Positions 16,306 to 25,221 of a stretch of 64,000 nucleotides of DNA are shown in pieces. This DNA comes from an uncultured Bacteroidales bacterium (GTDB lineage: Bacteria; Bacteroidota; Bacteroidia; Bacteroidales; Bacteroidaceae), in the NCBI GenBank assembly GCA_902799355.1, contig CADCAG010000003.1:1-64000 (forward strand), given 5' to 3'. The notes beneath the pieces were generated by a model, which searched no databases, had not been told where the DNA came from, and saw only the letters and a program-made list of their open reading frames with translations. Positions within the stretch are counted from its first letter, which is position 1, and every line of letters starts with the position of its first letter. Position numbers and translations under genes: made by a program.

Positions 16306-16719
16306 TCATAGCAATCCTGATACTATATCTCCATGACGTTTTTCGTCGTTCTTTACACTTTCCACCTCTGGGAAATCTGCAATCAGATGCTCATAGCCAA
16401 CAGCAGCAGCGTATTCACCTTTTGCTATCAGCTTATATAGACGCTTCTTTCCCAACAACCGATAAAGGAACGGCATGATGACTGCCATCGTCTTCTTGGG
16501 CTTTAATGCCTCTTTGGTGTAAGCATGGAAAACACTGGCATGTCGGCCTTCCTCCTTTGCAAGTTGGAGGAATGTCTCACGCTCCTTGTCTGTCTTTACA
16601 ACTTTTGCAAGTCTCTGGTACATCAGCACGGCATTCAGTTCGCCCTGCTGACTACGCAATAGTTCTTCGCGATATGAAGCGACCTTTGGGTCGAGCGCTT
16701 TGAATTGTTCCTGTGTCAT
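16306..16719 (-). CDS. Ferritin-like / rubrerythrin-type diiron protein
   Basis: The 137-residue product is helical and carries the ligand pattern of a rubrerythrin-type diiron centre: Glu27, Glu57-x2-His60 (AKEEGRH), Glu110, and Glu126-x2-His129 (DEKRH). There is no C-terminal rubredoxin domain. A hydrophobic segment (MAVIMPFLYRLLG, about 78-90) interrupts the helices, as in membrane-associated ferritin-like proteins. It probably handles peroxide or iron under low oxygen. It is convergent with cobT (47-base gap) and stands alone. Confidence 0.75.
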   Translation of the reverse strand: MTQEQFKALDPKVASYREELLRSQQGELNAVLMYQRLAKVVKTDKERETFLQLAKEEGRHASVFHAYTKEALKPKKTMAVIMPFLYRLLGKKRLYKLIAKGEYAAAVGYEHLIADFPEVESVKNDEKRHGDIVSGLL

Positions 16720-16784
16720 TGTCTGTTTGATTTAGAGCCCAACCATTATCACCATGATATATCATCTGTCTGGTCATGTCACCA

Positions 16785-19700
16785 TCATTCTTCTGCTGCC
16801 ATGAGCATACCAGTATCCTCATAGTTGCTATCAGGACCTATGCTATCTGGAGTGTAATACATCTCCACATACTTATATGCTTTTTCAAAGACCTCGTTGT
16901 CCTTGATTTTGTATTTCAGCCAAAGAATGGTTCTAAGCATCTTGCGCACCTCATTCTGTCCTGTCACAGTCTTAAAGGCATTGCTAAAACGTCGTACAAT
17001 GCTGACCACCTGCTTATCAATGTCGTTTACCACATTTTCTACGACGATAGGTGTCTCAGGAGTCTTGACACTCTCAAAGAGTTCCGTCAAGGCATCCTTA
17101 GCCTTCTTTCGCTTATCCTCTGGCTGTTCCATCTTCTTCTCCGTCTCCAGCGTCTCTTTAGCAAGAGCCAACAGGTCTTTCAGGAATTGGATGCTGTCTA
17201 TCTGTTGCTGACGCATCTTCTCTTGCAACTCCTTCAGTTTCTCACAAAGCTGTTTAAACTCCTTCGAGCCCGCATGCTTCGGATTGCCCAGACGCAGTTT
17301 CAGCATCTTCTCTATTTCGAGAATAGTCCTGTTGCGCCTCTTCTCGTCCTTGATACACTCTTCCAGGAGTCTTGTGTCACTGACCACCAAGTCCTCAATC
17401 GTCTCACCAATATCTATGGATACCACGTTCTCATGTATCAGCTCAATGGTTTTGGGTCCCAGTATCGTCCAAATGAGATTGCCAGTACTATTTGCTGGTC
17501 TGATACTTTCGTAGACCTGACTGAGCCATACATAATCATTCTTATAGGGCAGCAAGTCTTCGTCAGGCGCCACCACCTCCCATGCTTTGTTTAATCGCGT
17601 ATAGTGAGCACCGAACTGCGTTTTCCTGTTCTCATCCTTCAGTCTCTCCTGAGCATTCTGCAAGCCTTGGAAACCGCCTATCGTCCTGTCAACGCCAGGG
17701 AAGAAGTCCAGACAATCCTTCAGGAAATTAGGAATCAAGCTCTTCACCTCCTTAATATTCTTGATAACTGTCTTCACTGTAGCCTCGTCAAATCTCAGCG
17801 AGTTGGCATAGTTGTCGAAGACACCCACATAGTCCACTATCAGTCCACATTTCTTGTGTGCCTCATAGACTCTGTTCGTACGACATACAGCCTGCAACAG
17901 CGTGTGGTCTTTCATGGGTTTATCCAGATACATACATTGCAGGATGGGGGCATCAAAACCTGTCAGCAGTTTCGATGTGACGATGACAAACTTCAGGGGC
18001 GACAATGGATCGCGGAATTTATTCAGCAACTTCTCCTGCTGGTCATTCGTCAGTTTGTATTCCTTAAACTCGTCACCCTTGTCACCACTGGTATGCATCA
18101 CGATAGCCGTCTCGTCGCCACTCTCTGCCAGCATCGCATCCAGTTCTTTCTTGTATGCCACACAGCAGGCACGATTATACACCACCACCTGACACTTCAA
18201 TCCTGTGGGGCGCACATACTGACGGTAGTGCTTTACAATGTGGTCGCAGACTTCATGTATTCTCTTGGGCGAAGTGAAGAAGGCCTCCACCTTGGTACCT
18301 TTCGTCAGCTGGTCTTTCTCCTCCTCTGTCAGTTCGTTCTCACGAGCCATCTCGTCAAAGGCCTCCTGCAGTCTGGCCTCGTCCAGATGCATCTCCACAG
18401 GCACCTCTCTGAAGTTCAGCTCCAGCGTAGCACCATCATCTATAGAGTCTTGGAAGGTATATTTCGACATATAGCCGCCATGATCCTCGTCGGCACCAAA
18501 ACACTTAAACGTGTTCTTATCTCTTTTATTAATAGGAGTACCCGTCAATCCGAAGAAGAAGGCATTGGGCAGAGCCAGTCGCATACACTCGCCCAAATCC
18601 TTTTCCTGTGTTCTGTGTGCCTCGTCCACCAATACGATGATGTTCTCTCTGGCGTTCAAGGCCTGCTGCACCTTGCCAAACAGGAAGATGGTAGTAATCA
18701 GAATCTTTCTTTGGTCTTTCGTGAAAAACTCCTTCAGCTCCTCTCGCGTATAGGCAAAATCCACGTTCTCTATCTCTGAGCGCGTAAAGTCGCCTGTTAT
18801 CTGGTCTCTCAGGTCTATGCGGTCGTCCACAATGGCTACGGTAGGTGCATTCAGCTCCTGCATCTTCATCAGCTTCTGGGCAGCAAACACCATGAGCCAC
18901 GATTTACCAGAACCCTGGAAGTGCCATATCAAACCCTTCTTAGGGCCAATGCCCGTCTTCGTACGCGCCATCACACGGTCTACGATAGCCATGCCTCCGT
19001 AGTATTGCTGATAACGACATACCACCTTGATTTTCTTAGAGCTGTCCTTCGTGGTGGTAAATACGGTAAAGAATCTGTAGATGTCCAACAGGCGCAGAGG
19101 GTCTATCAGGCTTTTCAGGTTACACTGCACGTCAGCCAAAGTGCCGTGCTTTCTATCCTCTTCAGCAAACCATGGGCCCCACTTGGTCAATGGTGCACCA
19201 ATGCTGCCATAGTAGAGTTCCTTTCCCTCAGAGGCAAAGCTCAGGATGTTGGGCACGAACATCTCTGGTATCGACTTCTGATAGTCTATAATATCTTTGG
19301 CACCATCAGCCCACGTAATGCTGGCATTGGTGGCAGTCTTCAGCTCACCTATCACCATAGGGATACCATTAATCAGCAGCACCACATCCAGGCGTTTTCC
19401 TCCTGAATAGCTGCTCTTAGGATATTCCCATTGGTTGGTCACGGCATAGTTGTTGTTCTTTGCTGCCGTTTCTGGGTTCGTATCAAAGAAGTTGATGGTC
19501 TTGTGCTCACCATTCTTACCAAAGGGGAAGCTATTCTCCTTAAAGAACAGATTCCTCAGTTTCTGGTTGGCAGTAATGATGTCACCGTTCATTCCTTCGA
19601 ATATGACATCCTTCACTTTCTGAATCACGATTTGTGCTTCAGCCAGTGTGATATGATTAATCTTGACGAGAGCCTCCTGCAACAGCGTCTCCACAATGAC

Positions 19701-19811
19701 ATCACTCTTAGCCTCGCGCAGTTCGTCAGCACCACAATACTCATAGCCAGCTTGCTTGGCTATCTCGATGCACATCTGCTCAGTCACATTGTCCTCGTTA
19801 AAGTATGCCAT
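16785..19811 (-). CDS. hsdR: Type I restriction enzyme, R (translocase/nuclease) subunit
   Basis: HsdR binds the HsdM-HsdS methylase, pumps DNA past the complex with ATP and cuts unmethylated DNA at a distance. The 1008-residue product has the PD-(D/E)xK-type nuclease segment LDVVLLINGIPMVIGELKT (about 140-158), Walker A FQGSGKSW (about 299-306), the DEAH-type box VLVDEAHRTQ (about 392-401), GLTGTPI, and the helicase C-terminal motif QAVCRTNR. The C-terminal third is the helical region that contacts the methylase. Length is normal. It is the last gene of the operon, after a 137-base gap that contains an inverted repeat. Confidence 0.95.
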   Translation of the reverse strand: MAYFNEDNVTEQMCIEIAKQAGYEYCGADELREAKSDVIVETLLQEALVKINHITLAEAQIVIQKVKDVIFEGMNGDIITANQKLRNLFFKENSFPFGKNGEHKTINFFDTNPETAAKNNNYAVTNQWEYPKSSYSGGKRLDVVLLINGIPMVIGELKTATNASITWADGAKDIIDYQKSIPEMFVPNILSFASEGKELYYGSIGAPLTKWGPWFAEEDRKHGTLADVQCNLKSLIDPLRLLDIYRFFTVFTTTKDSSKKIKVVCRYQQYYGGMAIVDRVMARTKTGIGPKKGLIWHFQGSGKSWLMVFAAQKLMKMQELNAPTVAIVDDRIDLRDQITGDFTRSEIENVDFAYTREELKEFFTKDQRKILITTIFLFGKVQQALNARENIIVLVDEAHRTQEKDLGECMRLALPNAFFFGLTGTPINKRDKNTFKCFGADEDHGGYMSKYTFQDSIDDGATLELNFREVPVEMHLDEARLQEAFDEMARENELTEEEKDQLTKGTKVEAFFTSPKRIHEVCDHIVKHYRQYVRPTGLKCQVVVYNRACCVAYKKELDAMLAESGDETAIVMHTSGDKGDEFKEYKLTNDQQEKLLNKFRDPLSPLKFVIVTSKLLTGFDAPILQCMYLDKPMKDHTLLQAVCRTNRVYEAHKKCGLIVDYVGVFDNYANSLRFDEATVKTVIKNIKEVKSLIPNFLKDCLDFFPGVDRTIGGFQGLQNAQERLKDENRKTQFGAHYTRLNKAWEVVAPDEDLLPYKNDYVWLSQVYESIRPANSTGNLIWTILGPKTIELIHENVVSIDIGETIEDLVVSDTRLLEECIKDEKRRNRTILEIEKMLKLRLGNPKHAGSKEFKQLCEKLKELQEKMRQQQIDSIQFLKDLLALAKETLETEKKMEQPEDKRKKAKDALTELFESVKTPETPIVVENVVNDIDKQVVSIVRRFSNAFKTVTGQNEVRKMLRTILWLKYKIKDNEVFEKAYKYVEMYYTPDSIGPDSNYEDTGMLMAAEE

Positions 19812-19839
19812 ATCTTCTTATTTAAACGTTTAACATTTG

Positions 19840-19950
19840 TTTTGGTTATTTTGCTTTGCATTGATTATTAGGTGTTTATGCTAAATAAATATTCCCGCGT
19901 ACCCTAAAATAACCAAAATGAATAACCAAATTCATATTATTGTGGTTATT
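19840..19950. repeat. TTTTGGTTATTTT inverted and direct repeats before hsdR
   Basis: TTTTGGTTATTTT (19840-19852) and its perfect complement AAAATAACCAAAA (19905-19917) are 52 bases apart. A further GAATAACCAAA (19920-19930) and GTGGTTATT (19942-19950) follow. They lie in the only sizeable gap of the operon, between the DUF1016 gene and hsdR. This could be a regulator site, or a stem in the mRNA limiting hsdR expression. Confidence 0.6.
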
Positions 19951-21157
19951 ACTCATCATCTATTTGTTCTTCCCTTGAAATCAGTCGCTTCATCTCTTCT
20001 TCAGGTGGCAGCAGTTCGCGCAGCCGTTCCTGCATGTTTTTGTAAGTAGCCACACCCATAGGTTTCACATAGTCTTGTAACACATACTCCACGTAAGCTC
20101 TGTCAGCCTTCTTACAAAGGATGATACCCACAGATGGATTTTCGTTAGGAAGTTTTTCGTCATCGTCAAGAATACGGAGATATGCAGCAAGCTGTCCCAG
20201 ATACGATGGTTTGAACTGACCTTTCTTCAACTCCACCACCACAAGGGCTTGCAATTCGCGATTATAAAAAAGCAAATCAATCCAATGATCGTGGCCAAGT
20301 TTATCGTAATGCACCTGATGACCTTTATATGTGAACGACTTGCCAAAAGTCATGATAAAGTTCTTGATGTTCATGACAATTTTGCTTTCTATCACCCTTT
20401 CATCAACATTGATGGGGTCAGATTCATCTATGTCCTCCACATTTATATAATCCAGAAGATAGGAGTCTTTAAACGTTTGGATGGTGCGCAATGCCAGTTG
20501 CCTGTCAGGTATCGTCTTAAAGAAGTTATTGGGCAGAGCGTTACGATGGTCATACACCCGGTTCTTTATAGCCGACTCCAAGTCGTCTGCCTTCATCCTG
20601 TTTTGATAGGCTATCTGGATATAATATTTCCGTTCATCATACTCTTTTGCATATCGGAAGATTGCAACATGGTGAGTGAACGAGATATTCAGAAAAGCCG
20701 TAATAGGGAAACTTTCATCGCTTGTAAGCCGCAATTGACGAATTGATTCTGCCTCTGAATCAGCTTTTTGCAAATCGGTAGTTTCGACTACCGAATTAGC
20801 AGAACGCCCCTGAGTGTTAATATTTGTAATTTCGGTAGTTCCGACTACCGAATCAGTTTCAATGTCTTTCCATGTCTCATAGAAGCGACGCATCAACTTG
20901 ATATTCTCTTCAGAGAAACCCTTCAAGCCAGGAAGTTCTGATTTCAGTTGTTTACTGATTGTTCCTATAGCGCCAGTTCCCCAGTAGCTTTTGCGTGAAT
21001 GCTCAGATACATAGCGACCTATGCCATAATACAGCGACAGCTGCTCTTGGTTAACCATTTGGATAGCACGAGCCTGACTTTGCAGAATAGCAGCTTTAAT
21101 CGTCTTCACTGCACTCCGCAATTCCTGTGTTATCATTTTGTTCTTATCTTGTTCCAT
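19949..21157 (-). CDS. DUF1016 (YhcG-type) PD-(D/E)xK nuclease
   Basis: The 402-residue product has the DUF1016 N-terminal domain (SLYYGIGRYVSEHSRKSYWGT, GFSEENIKLMRRFYETW) and the C-terminal nuclease core with Asp near residue 294 (HWIDLLFYNREL) and ELK at about 305-308 (VVVELKKGQFKPSYLGQL). YhcG-type proteins are frequent companions of type I systems. Residues about 102-128 (two TTE/TTD-containing copies) are encoded by two palindromes inserted in the linker. It lies 5 bases downstream of an hsdS-like 3' remnant. Confidence 0.85.
   Translation of the reverse strand: MEQDKNKMITQELRSAVKTIKAAILQSQARAIQMVNQEQLSLYYGIGRYVSEHSRKSYWGTGAIGTISKQLKSELPGLKGFSEENIKLMRRFYETWKDIETDSVVGTTEITNINTQGRSANSVVETTDLQKADSEAESIRQLRLTSDESFPITAFLNISFTHHVAIFRYAKEYDERKYYIQIAYQNRMKADDLESAIKNRVYDHRNALPNNFFKTIPDRQLALRTIQTFKDSYLLDYINVEDIDESDPINVDERVIESKIVMNIKNFIMTFGKSFTYKGHQVHYDKLGHDHWIDLLFYNRELQALVVVELKKGQFKPSYLGQLAAYLRILDDDEKLPNENPSVGIILCKKADRAYVEYVLQDYVKPMGVATYKNMQERLRELLPPEEEMKRLISREEQIDDE
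20775..20794. repeat. Palindrome inside the DUF1016 gene, copy 1
   Basis: TCGGTAGTTTCGACTACCGA: arms TCGGTAGT and ACTACCGA with a four-base loop. It is followed 36 bases later by a near-identical copy; both stay in frame. Confidence 0.8.
20831..20852. repeat. Palindrome inside the DUF1016 gene, copy 2
   Basis: CGGTAGTTCCGACTACCG within TT...AA flanks; differs from copy 1 by a loop base. Translated (minus), the two copies give SVVGTTE and SVVETTD. Confidence 0.8.
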
Positions 21158-21208
21158 ATATTACAGGTTTTCGTTAATAAGTGACTTAATGATTTTATCT
21201 ATTGCGTC
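21157..21208 (-). repeat. Remnant of an hsdS 3' end before the DUF1016 gene
   Basis: Read on the minus strand this 52-base stretch encodes DAIDKIIKSLINENL-stop, against DAIDKVIKSLINENL-stop at the true HsdS C-terminus (25226-25273). Over the shared 46 bases there are four differences, three of them silent. It is noncoding here (the PLD gene has already stopped) and directly precedes the DUF1016 ATG. Confidence 0.85.
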
Positions 21209-21213
21209 TTTAT

Positions 21214-22986
21214 CTACTTGAATTTAATGGGTGTAACAACTTTGCCATTTTTAAATTTTACCGTAGCAATATCTATGACCTGTTTTTCTATCGGATTATC
21301 GAAATAGAAAACTGCAGGCTCTACATATTTGCCCGCAAAAACTGTGACGGAGAAGGGGATTCTGCTAAGATTGCTTTGTTTGCTATATAGCTTAACCTTA
21401 ACATCATATTCACCATCAGGCAACTTGTTTTCCCATATTATATTCTCTTGAGGATTTAAATCACCATTTGCGGGAATAGCATCATGATCTAAAAAACATC
21501 TGCCTCCCATGTATTCAACTTGCTTGTTGCTATAATAAATATCATCTTTACCACCAATAACTCCATCAGGTAATAAGAGATGCAAGTCCAGGTCATCTTT
21601 TGTATCCCATTTCAAGTTGATTCTAAACAATCCATTTGACCCCAGTAAATCAATATCTTTTATCGAGTTTATGAAATCCTTTTGGTCTAATAATGATTGT
21701 GAATCAGATTTTAGTGAAGCGATATCTTCGTTTTGTTTGTTTATCGCTCTGTTTATTCTATTAAGCTCTTGTTTGTGAGATTTTCTTAATTCAAATAACT
21801 GATTCTCTTTTTGCGATTGAGACAACCGCTTGGCTTTGATAGTTTCAATCTGTGATTTGTACTTTTCTATGACGACAGATTTATTCTCTGTCATTGCAAT
21901 AATGTTTTGGGAAAATGCTTCTATCTTCTGTTCATTATTTGTCAAATTCCTTTGTAACTCTTCAGTTTTCCGTTCAATACTATTTCTAAAGAGTCTTTCA
22001 TCTCTTGTTCGTTCCTCATCGACCTCTTCTTTTACAGAATCAAAATAGTCTGATGGAATCTTATCCGTAGCCAAATTTTCTGGTAAGGCTCTATATACAG
22101 CTTTATATAATTCATGCCTTTTCTTCTTTCCAGCATTTTTAGCCTGAATCAACCATTCTTCACTATTGTAATAGTCTGAATAAGAACAACATTCGTAATC
22201 GGTTTTCTGAGGTACTGTATGTGGCATCTCATCAACCTTTCTATTCTTTATCAGATTCTCAAATGCAGAAATAAATGATTTTATAACCTTACCATTTTCA
22301 ATCACAACAATATTTTCATCATTGTTGGTTTCTGCAAGAACTGTCCAATTATAAGAACCATCTATTACAATCTTGTTGTCAACTATACAGAACTTATTAT
22401 GAATAAGATCAGGAGTTTCAGCGATATAAAGTTTTGCTTCTTCTTCAATCAGTTTGTTAAATGGCAATCCGTTTGATCTGTTATTGATTGCATCGTTATT
22501 TATCAAGAGATGCACATCAACATCTCTTTTACATGCTCTCAACAAAGCATTAAAGATTTGTGGATTAGTAAACCATGCCATTGCGATTTTAAGAGAATAA
22601 GATGCATGAGATATATGGTCTATGATTACATCTTGAATATTCTCAAAATATGCTTTGCAATGTGGCAAATCTCTTTCATAATCTTCTTGTATCAGCCTTG
22701 CAATATCAGCATTTTCTGATTCTATATCTTTTATAAGTCTATCTGCAGGGCAAACACTGACATATCCGTCTAACCACATCCGGTATTGTACATCTTCATT
22801 TGCATTCATATATATGCTACTGAAGAATGATTTAATATCAATCTGCGCTTTTTTGCAATATGAAACCAAAGCGTCATAATCCCGAAGTCTAATAGTCCCT
22901 ATTCGTTCCGAGATTGATGATATGATATCATCCTTTGAAATAACACCTAGTTGGAGTATTGATTTGATGAAGTTATCTACTTTCAT
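21214..22986 (-). CDS. Phospholipase D-like nuclease with C-terminal DLDLH beta domain
   Basis: The product (590 residues from ATG 22986) has a PLD-type active segment IHNKFCIVDNKIVIDGSYNW (about 196-215, the HxK motif His-x-Lys), a central region with long Glu/Lys/Gln coiled coil (about 330-440), and a C-terminal beta domain (about 455-590) beginning LKWDTKDDLDLHLLLPDG, seen in DUF2135-like and other envelope or conflict proteins. Only one HxK motif is visible, so the enzyme would dimerise to form a site. Function is probably nucleic-acid cleavage as a defence accessory. Confidence 0.75.
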   Translation of the reverse strand: MKVDNFIKSILQLGVISKDDIISSISERIGTIRLRDYDALVSYCKKAQIDIKSFFSSIYMNANEDVQYRMWLDGYVSVCPADRLIKDIESENADIARLIQEDYERDLPHCKAYFENIQDVIIDHISHASYSLKIAMAWFTNPQIFNALLRACKRDVDVHLLINNDAINNRSNGLPFNKLIEEEAKLYIAETPDLIHNKFCIVDNKIVIDGSYNWTVLAETNNDENIVVIENGKVIKSFISAFENLIKNRKVDEMPHTVPQKTDYECCSYSDYYNSEEWLIQAKNAGKKKRHELYKAVYRALPENLATDKIPSDYFDSVKEEVDEERTRDERLFRNSIERKTEELQRNLTNNEQKIEAFSQNIIAMTENKSVVIEKYKSQIETIKAKRLSQSQKENQLFELRKSHKQELNRINRAINKQNEDIASLKSDSQSLLDQKDFINSIKDIDLLGSNGLFRINLKWDTKDDLDLHLLLPDGVIGGKDDIYYSNKQVEYMGGRCFLDHDAIPANGDLNPQENIIWENKLPDGEYDVKVKLYSKQSNLSRIPFSVTVFAGKYVEPAVFYFDNPIEKQVIDIATVKFKNGKVVTPIKFK

Positions 22987-23013
22987 AATTCTATAGGTTT
23001 TCGTTATCAATGA
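22984..23013 (-). repeat. Operon junction repeat J3 (AACGAAAACCTATAGAATTATG)
   Basis: On the minus strand, ATAACGAAAACCTATAGAAT is followed by TATGAA, almost identical to the hsdS/helicase junction at 25219-25245. It lies between the small membrane-protein gene and the PLD gene and spans the PLD start codon. Confidence 0.8.
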
Positions 23014-23014
23014 T

Positions 23015-23443
23015 TCAGTCATCAATACTCAATGTTTCAGACCATTTGTGATCCTTGCCAGAATCATCATCCCAGAGAATCCTAAAAGTTACTTCTGCTG
23101 GAGAGTCTGCACATGCCCATAGTTTGATCTCCTTTTGGCGATTTGAAGGAAGGTATTTTATAACATTCTCTTTTGATTCAACACTCCAGTCTTGCCAACC
23201 TTCATATCTAATATTTGAAGCAGGAGCCTCACCATCGTTTTCAATTACGAAATGGTCATCATGAACATAACCATATACGTTTGCTTTCTTTTTATTCTCT
23301 TTCTCAACTTTCAGCTTTTCTATTTCCAAGTTAGTTAGTTCTTGCACTTTTTTCCGCGTATAAAAATCCCTAATGAGTGCTATAACACTCACAATAAGAC
23401 CAAGCCCACTTATGGTAATTACTATAATATCTTTAATCTCCAT
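23015..23443 (-). CDS. Small membrane-anchored protein of the type I operon, unknown function
   Basis: The 142-residue product has one N-terminal membrane helix (residues 5-25, DIIVITISGLGLIVSVIALI), a short Lys/Glu-rich helix (about 33-53), and a compact beta-rich domain ending HKWSETLSIDD that is probably cytoplasmic. I do not recognise a family. Its position between the RelE-like/helicase and PLD genes, with matching junction repeats on both sides, says it was acquired as part of this accessory block and may anchor or regulate its partners. Confidence 0.65.
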   Translation of the reverse strand: MEIKDIIVITISGLGLIVSVIALIRDFYTRKKVQELTNLEIEKLKVEKENKKKANVYGYVHDDHFVIENDGEAPASNIRYEGWQDWSVESKENVIKYLPSNRQKEIKLWACADSPAEVTFRILWDDDSGKDHKWSETLSIDD

Positions 23444-23462
23444 ATATCTTGTTTTCGTTATA
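23441..23462 (-). repeat. Operon junction repeat J2
   Basis: On the minus strand, TATAACGAAAACAAGATATATG, a diverged copy of the junction repeat, spanning the start of the small membrane-protein gene. Confidence 0.6.
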
Positions 23463-23472
23463 AATTTATAAA

Positions 23473-25221
23473 CTAAGATTCGAAAATTGGCGATATAGTT
23501 TCTTTGTATTTCTCTGGATACAAAATCGTAACAAAGTCTCTGAACCTACTCATCGCCACATAGAGCAAGTTGAGATAGAATCGAGCATTCTTCTTAGGAG
23601 ACAAAATTTCTCCATTTAGTTTGTTAAATAAAAGTCTATTGATATTCAATAATTGACAAACGGCGTCATCTAGAACTATTATACCAGCCTTATATTCCTT
23701 TCCCTTTAAAGTAGGTAGATAAGCGTATGATCTTCTTACTGAAATAGGTAGTTCTTCAGTCCTAAAATTGCTATCCTTTTGTAGATTGCAATAGAAGTCG
23801 GAGATGAATTTAGTTACAATCACATCATCTGCATTATAATTGCCTCTATATAAATTGTATTCATCTTCTAGAATGGTATCACAACTGATTTTGTCCTTAT
23901 AGGACAACAATTTAACATCAGACCCATCAATTGCAGCCTCTGTGTGTAATACCATTTGTATTTCTTCTTCAGTAACCTCACTACCTATTGTATTACTATT
24001 AGAAAGAATAGATATTAATTGCATTATTCTCTTCAACTTTATAAGTATACGAGTATTAACTCTATACGAATAATCTAAAACATATTTTTTTACTCCGTCT
24101 TTTTGTAATTCATTAGACGTTCTGTTGATAGCTTTATAAATACTTTGAGAATAATCATAGGAAATAGTAAAAGGTACTATTGCTGCCATTTCAATAATCT
24201 TACCCAATGCACCTTTGGAGAAATCTTGATACTCATCAAATAAGATATGTTTAACTCGATATTTTATATTTTTATTGTAATAATATAATGCATCCCCTTG
24301 CCATTTAAAGAAGCCATCAAGTTTTTCTGTTATTTTATTCTCTTGTATTTGATTAAATAGTGAAACATCGACAATGAACACCTTATTTCTATCATAAGAT
24401 AAAGCACGAAGCATATCGTTTAAATAATCTTGTAAGGTTGACTTAAAAGTGGAGATTATAATGCATTCCCCTTCATTTAATTCTTTTTGCAGGTTCTTTG
24501 CTTTATGGACCAAACATACCGTTTTACCTGTACCTGGTGCCCCTGTTAATAAAACTGATTCATTAATTGAAGTAGCAACAACTTCCTCCTGCTTTGGGTG
24601 AAGGAAGATTCTCCATTTCTCTAACGGGTATAATATAGCCTGTTCAAGAATCTCATCATCATTTACAACCCTTATCTCGAATTTTTGAGATACTCTACAT
24701 GACTTTGCTTTGAGAGAACGCATTGCCAAATCAAAAAGTTTCTCCTGCAATTCTTCAGGTTGCGCTTCAATAAAAGAGAACAATTCTCCATCGCTATTAA
24801 TCTCGCGTATAGTCTCTATTATTTCAGAAGTAATCTCCTCCGTTTTCTGACGTTGCTTAGCATACGGAACAAATGCCTCATAAGCAAGTGGCGTTTCTGT
24901 TGTTAATGTAGAAACAATGCGCATATCACCATTGGGACCACAAAAAACATTTCTTTTCTGTATCCAATTATACGCATCATCATGATGATCAATATATAAG
25001 AATGTAACAGTAGAATCTTTTTGATGGGCAATAATACGAATATCCATATTAACGCTAAAACTAACAATAGCGCCACATGGATGTTCTATTTTATGAGCTC
25101 TTAAGCCTTTCGCATCCGATTCATGCTTAACAGCCATTATCGTTTTGGAGGCTTTCTTTATTTCATTTCCATTAAGCTTGCCTAAAGCTTCCATGAAATC
25201 ATCAGATAGAGCAACATTCAT
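23473..25221 (-). CDS. RelE-like domain fused to an SF1 (UvrD-type) helicase
   Basis: Residues 1-95 resemble the RelE/ParE toxin fold (LSDDFMEALGKLNGNEIKKA, then FSVNMDIRIIAHQKD and FLYIDHHDDAYNWI). Residues 200-580 are a superfamily 1 helicase: Walker A LLTGAPGTGKT (about 222-232), Walker B HILFDEYQDF (about 320-329), YSYRVN, and motif VI LLYVAMSRFRDF (about 549-560). A central charged region links the two. The architecture suggests an enzyme acting on nucleic acid during phage attack, perhaps guided by the type I complex. ATG 25221 lies 4 bases after the hsdS stop. Confidence 0.75.
   Translation of the reverse strand: MNVALSDDFMEALGKLNGNEIKKASKTIMAVKHESDAKGLRAHKIEHPCGAIVSFSVNMDIRIIAHQKDSTVTFLYIDHHDDAYNWIQKRNVFCGPNGDMRIVSTLTTETPLAYEAFVPYAKQRQKTEEITSEIIETIREINSDGELFSFIEAQPEELQEKLFDLAMRSLKAKSCRVSQKFEIRVVNDDEILEQAILYPLEKWRIFLHPKQEEVVATSINESVLLTGAPGTGKTVCLVHKAKNLQKELNEGECIIISTFKSTLQDYLNDMLRALSYDRNKVFIVDVSLFNQIQENKITEKLDGFFKWQGDALYYYNKNIKYRVKHILFDEYQDFSKGALGKIIEMAAIVPFTISYDYSQSIYKAINRTSNELQKDGVKKYVLDYSYRVNTRILIKLKRIMQLISILSNSNTIGSEVTEEEIQMVLHTEAAIDGSDVKLLSYKDKISCDTILEDEYNLYRGNYNADDVIVTKFISDFYCNLQKDSNFRTEELPISVRRSYAYLPTLKGKEYKAGIIVLDDAVCQLLNINRLLFNKLNGEILSPKKNARFYLNLLYVAMSRFRDFVTILYPEKYKETISPIFES

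Noticed and set aside
17604-18779. A 391-codon plus-strand frame inside hsdR
   Set aside because: Antisense shadow of conserved HsdR helicase sequence; no domain, no promoter.
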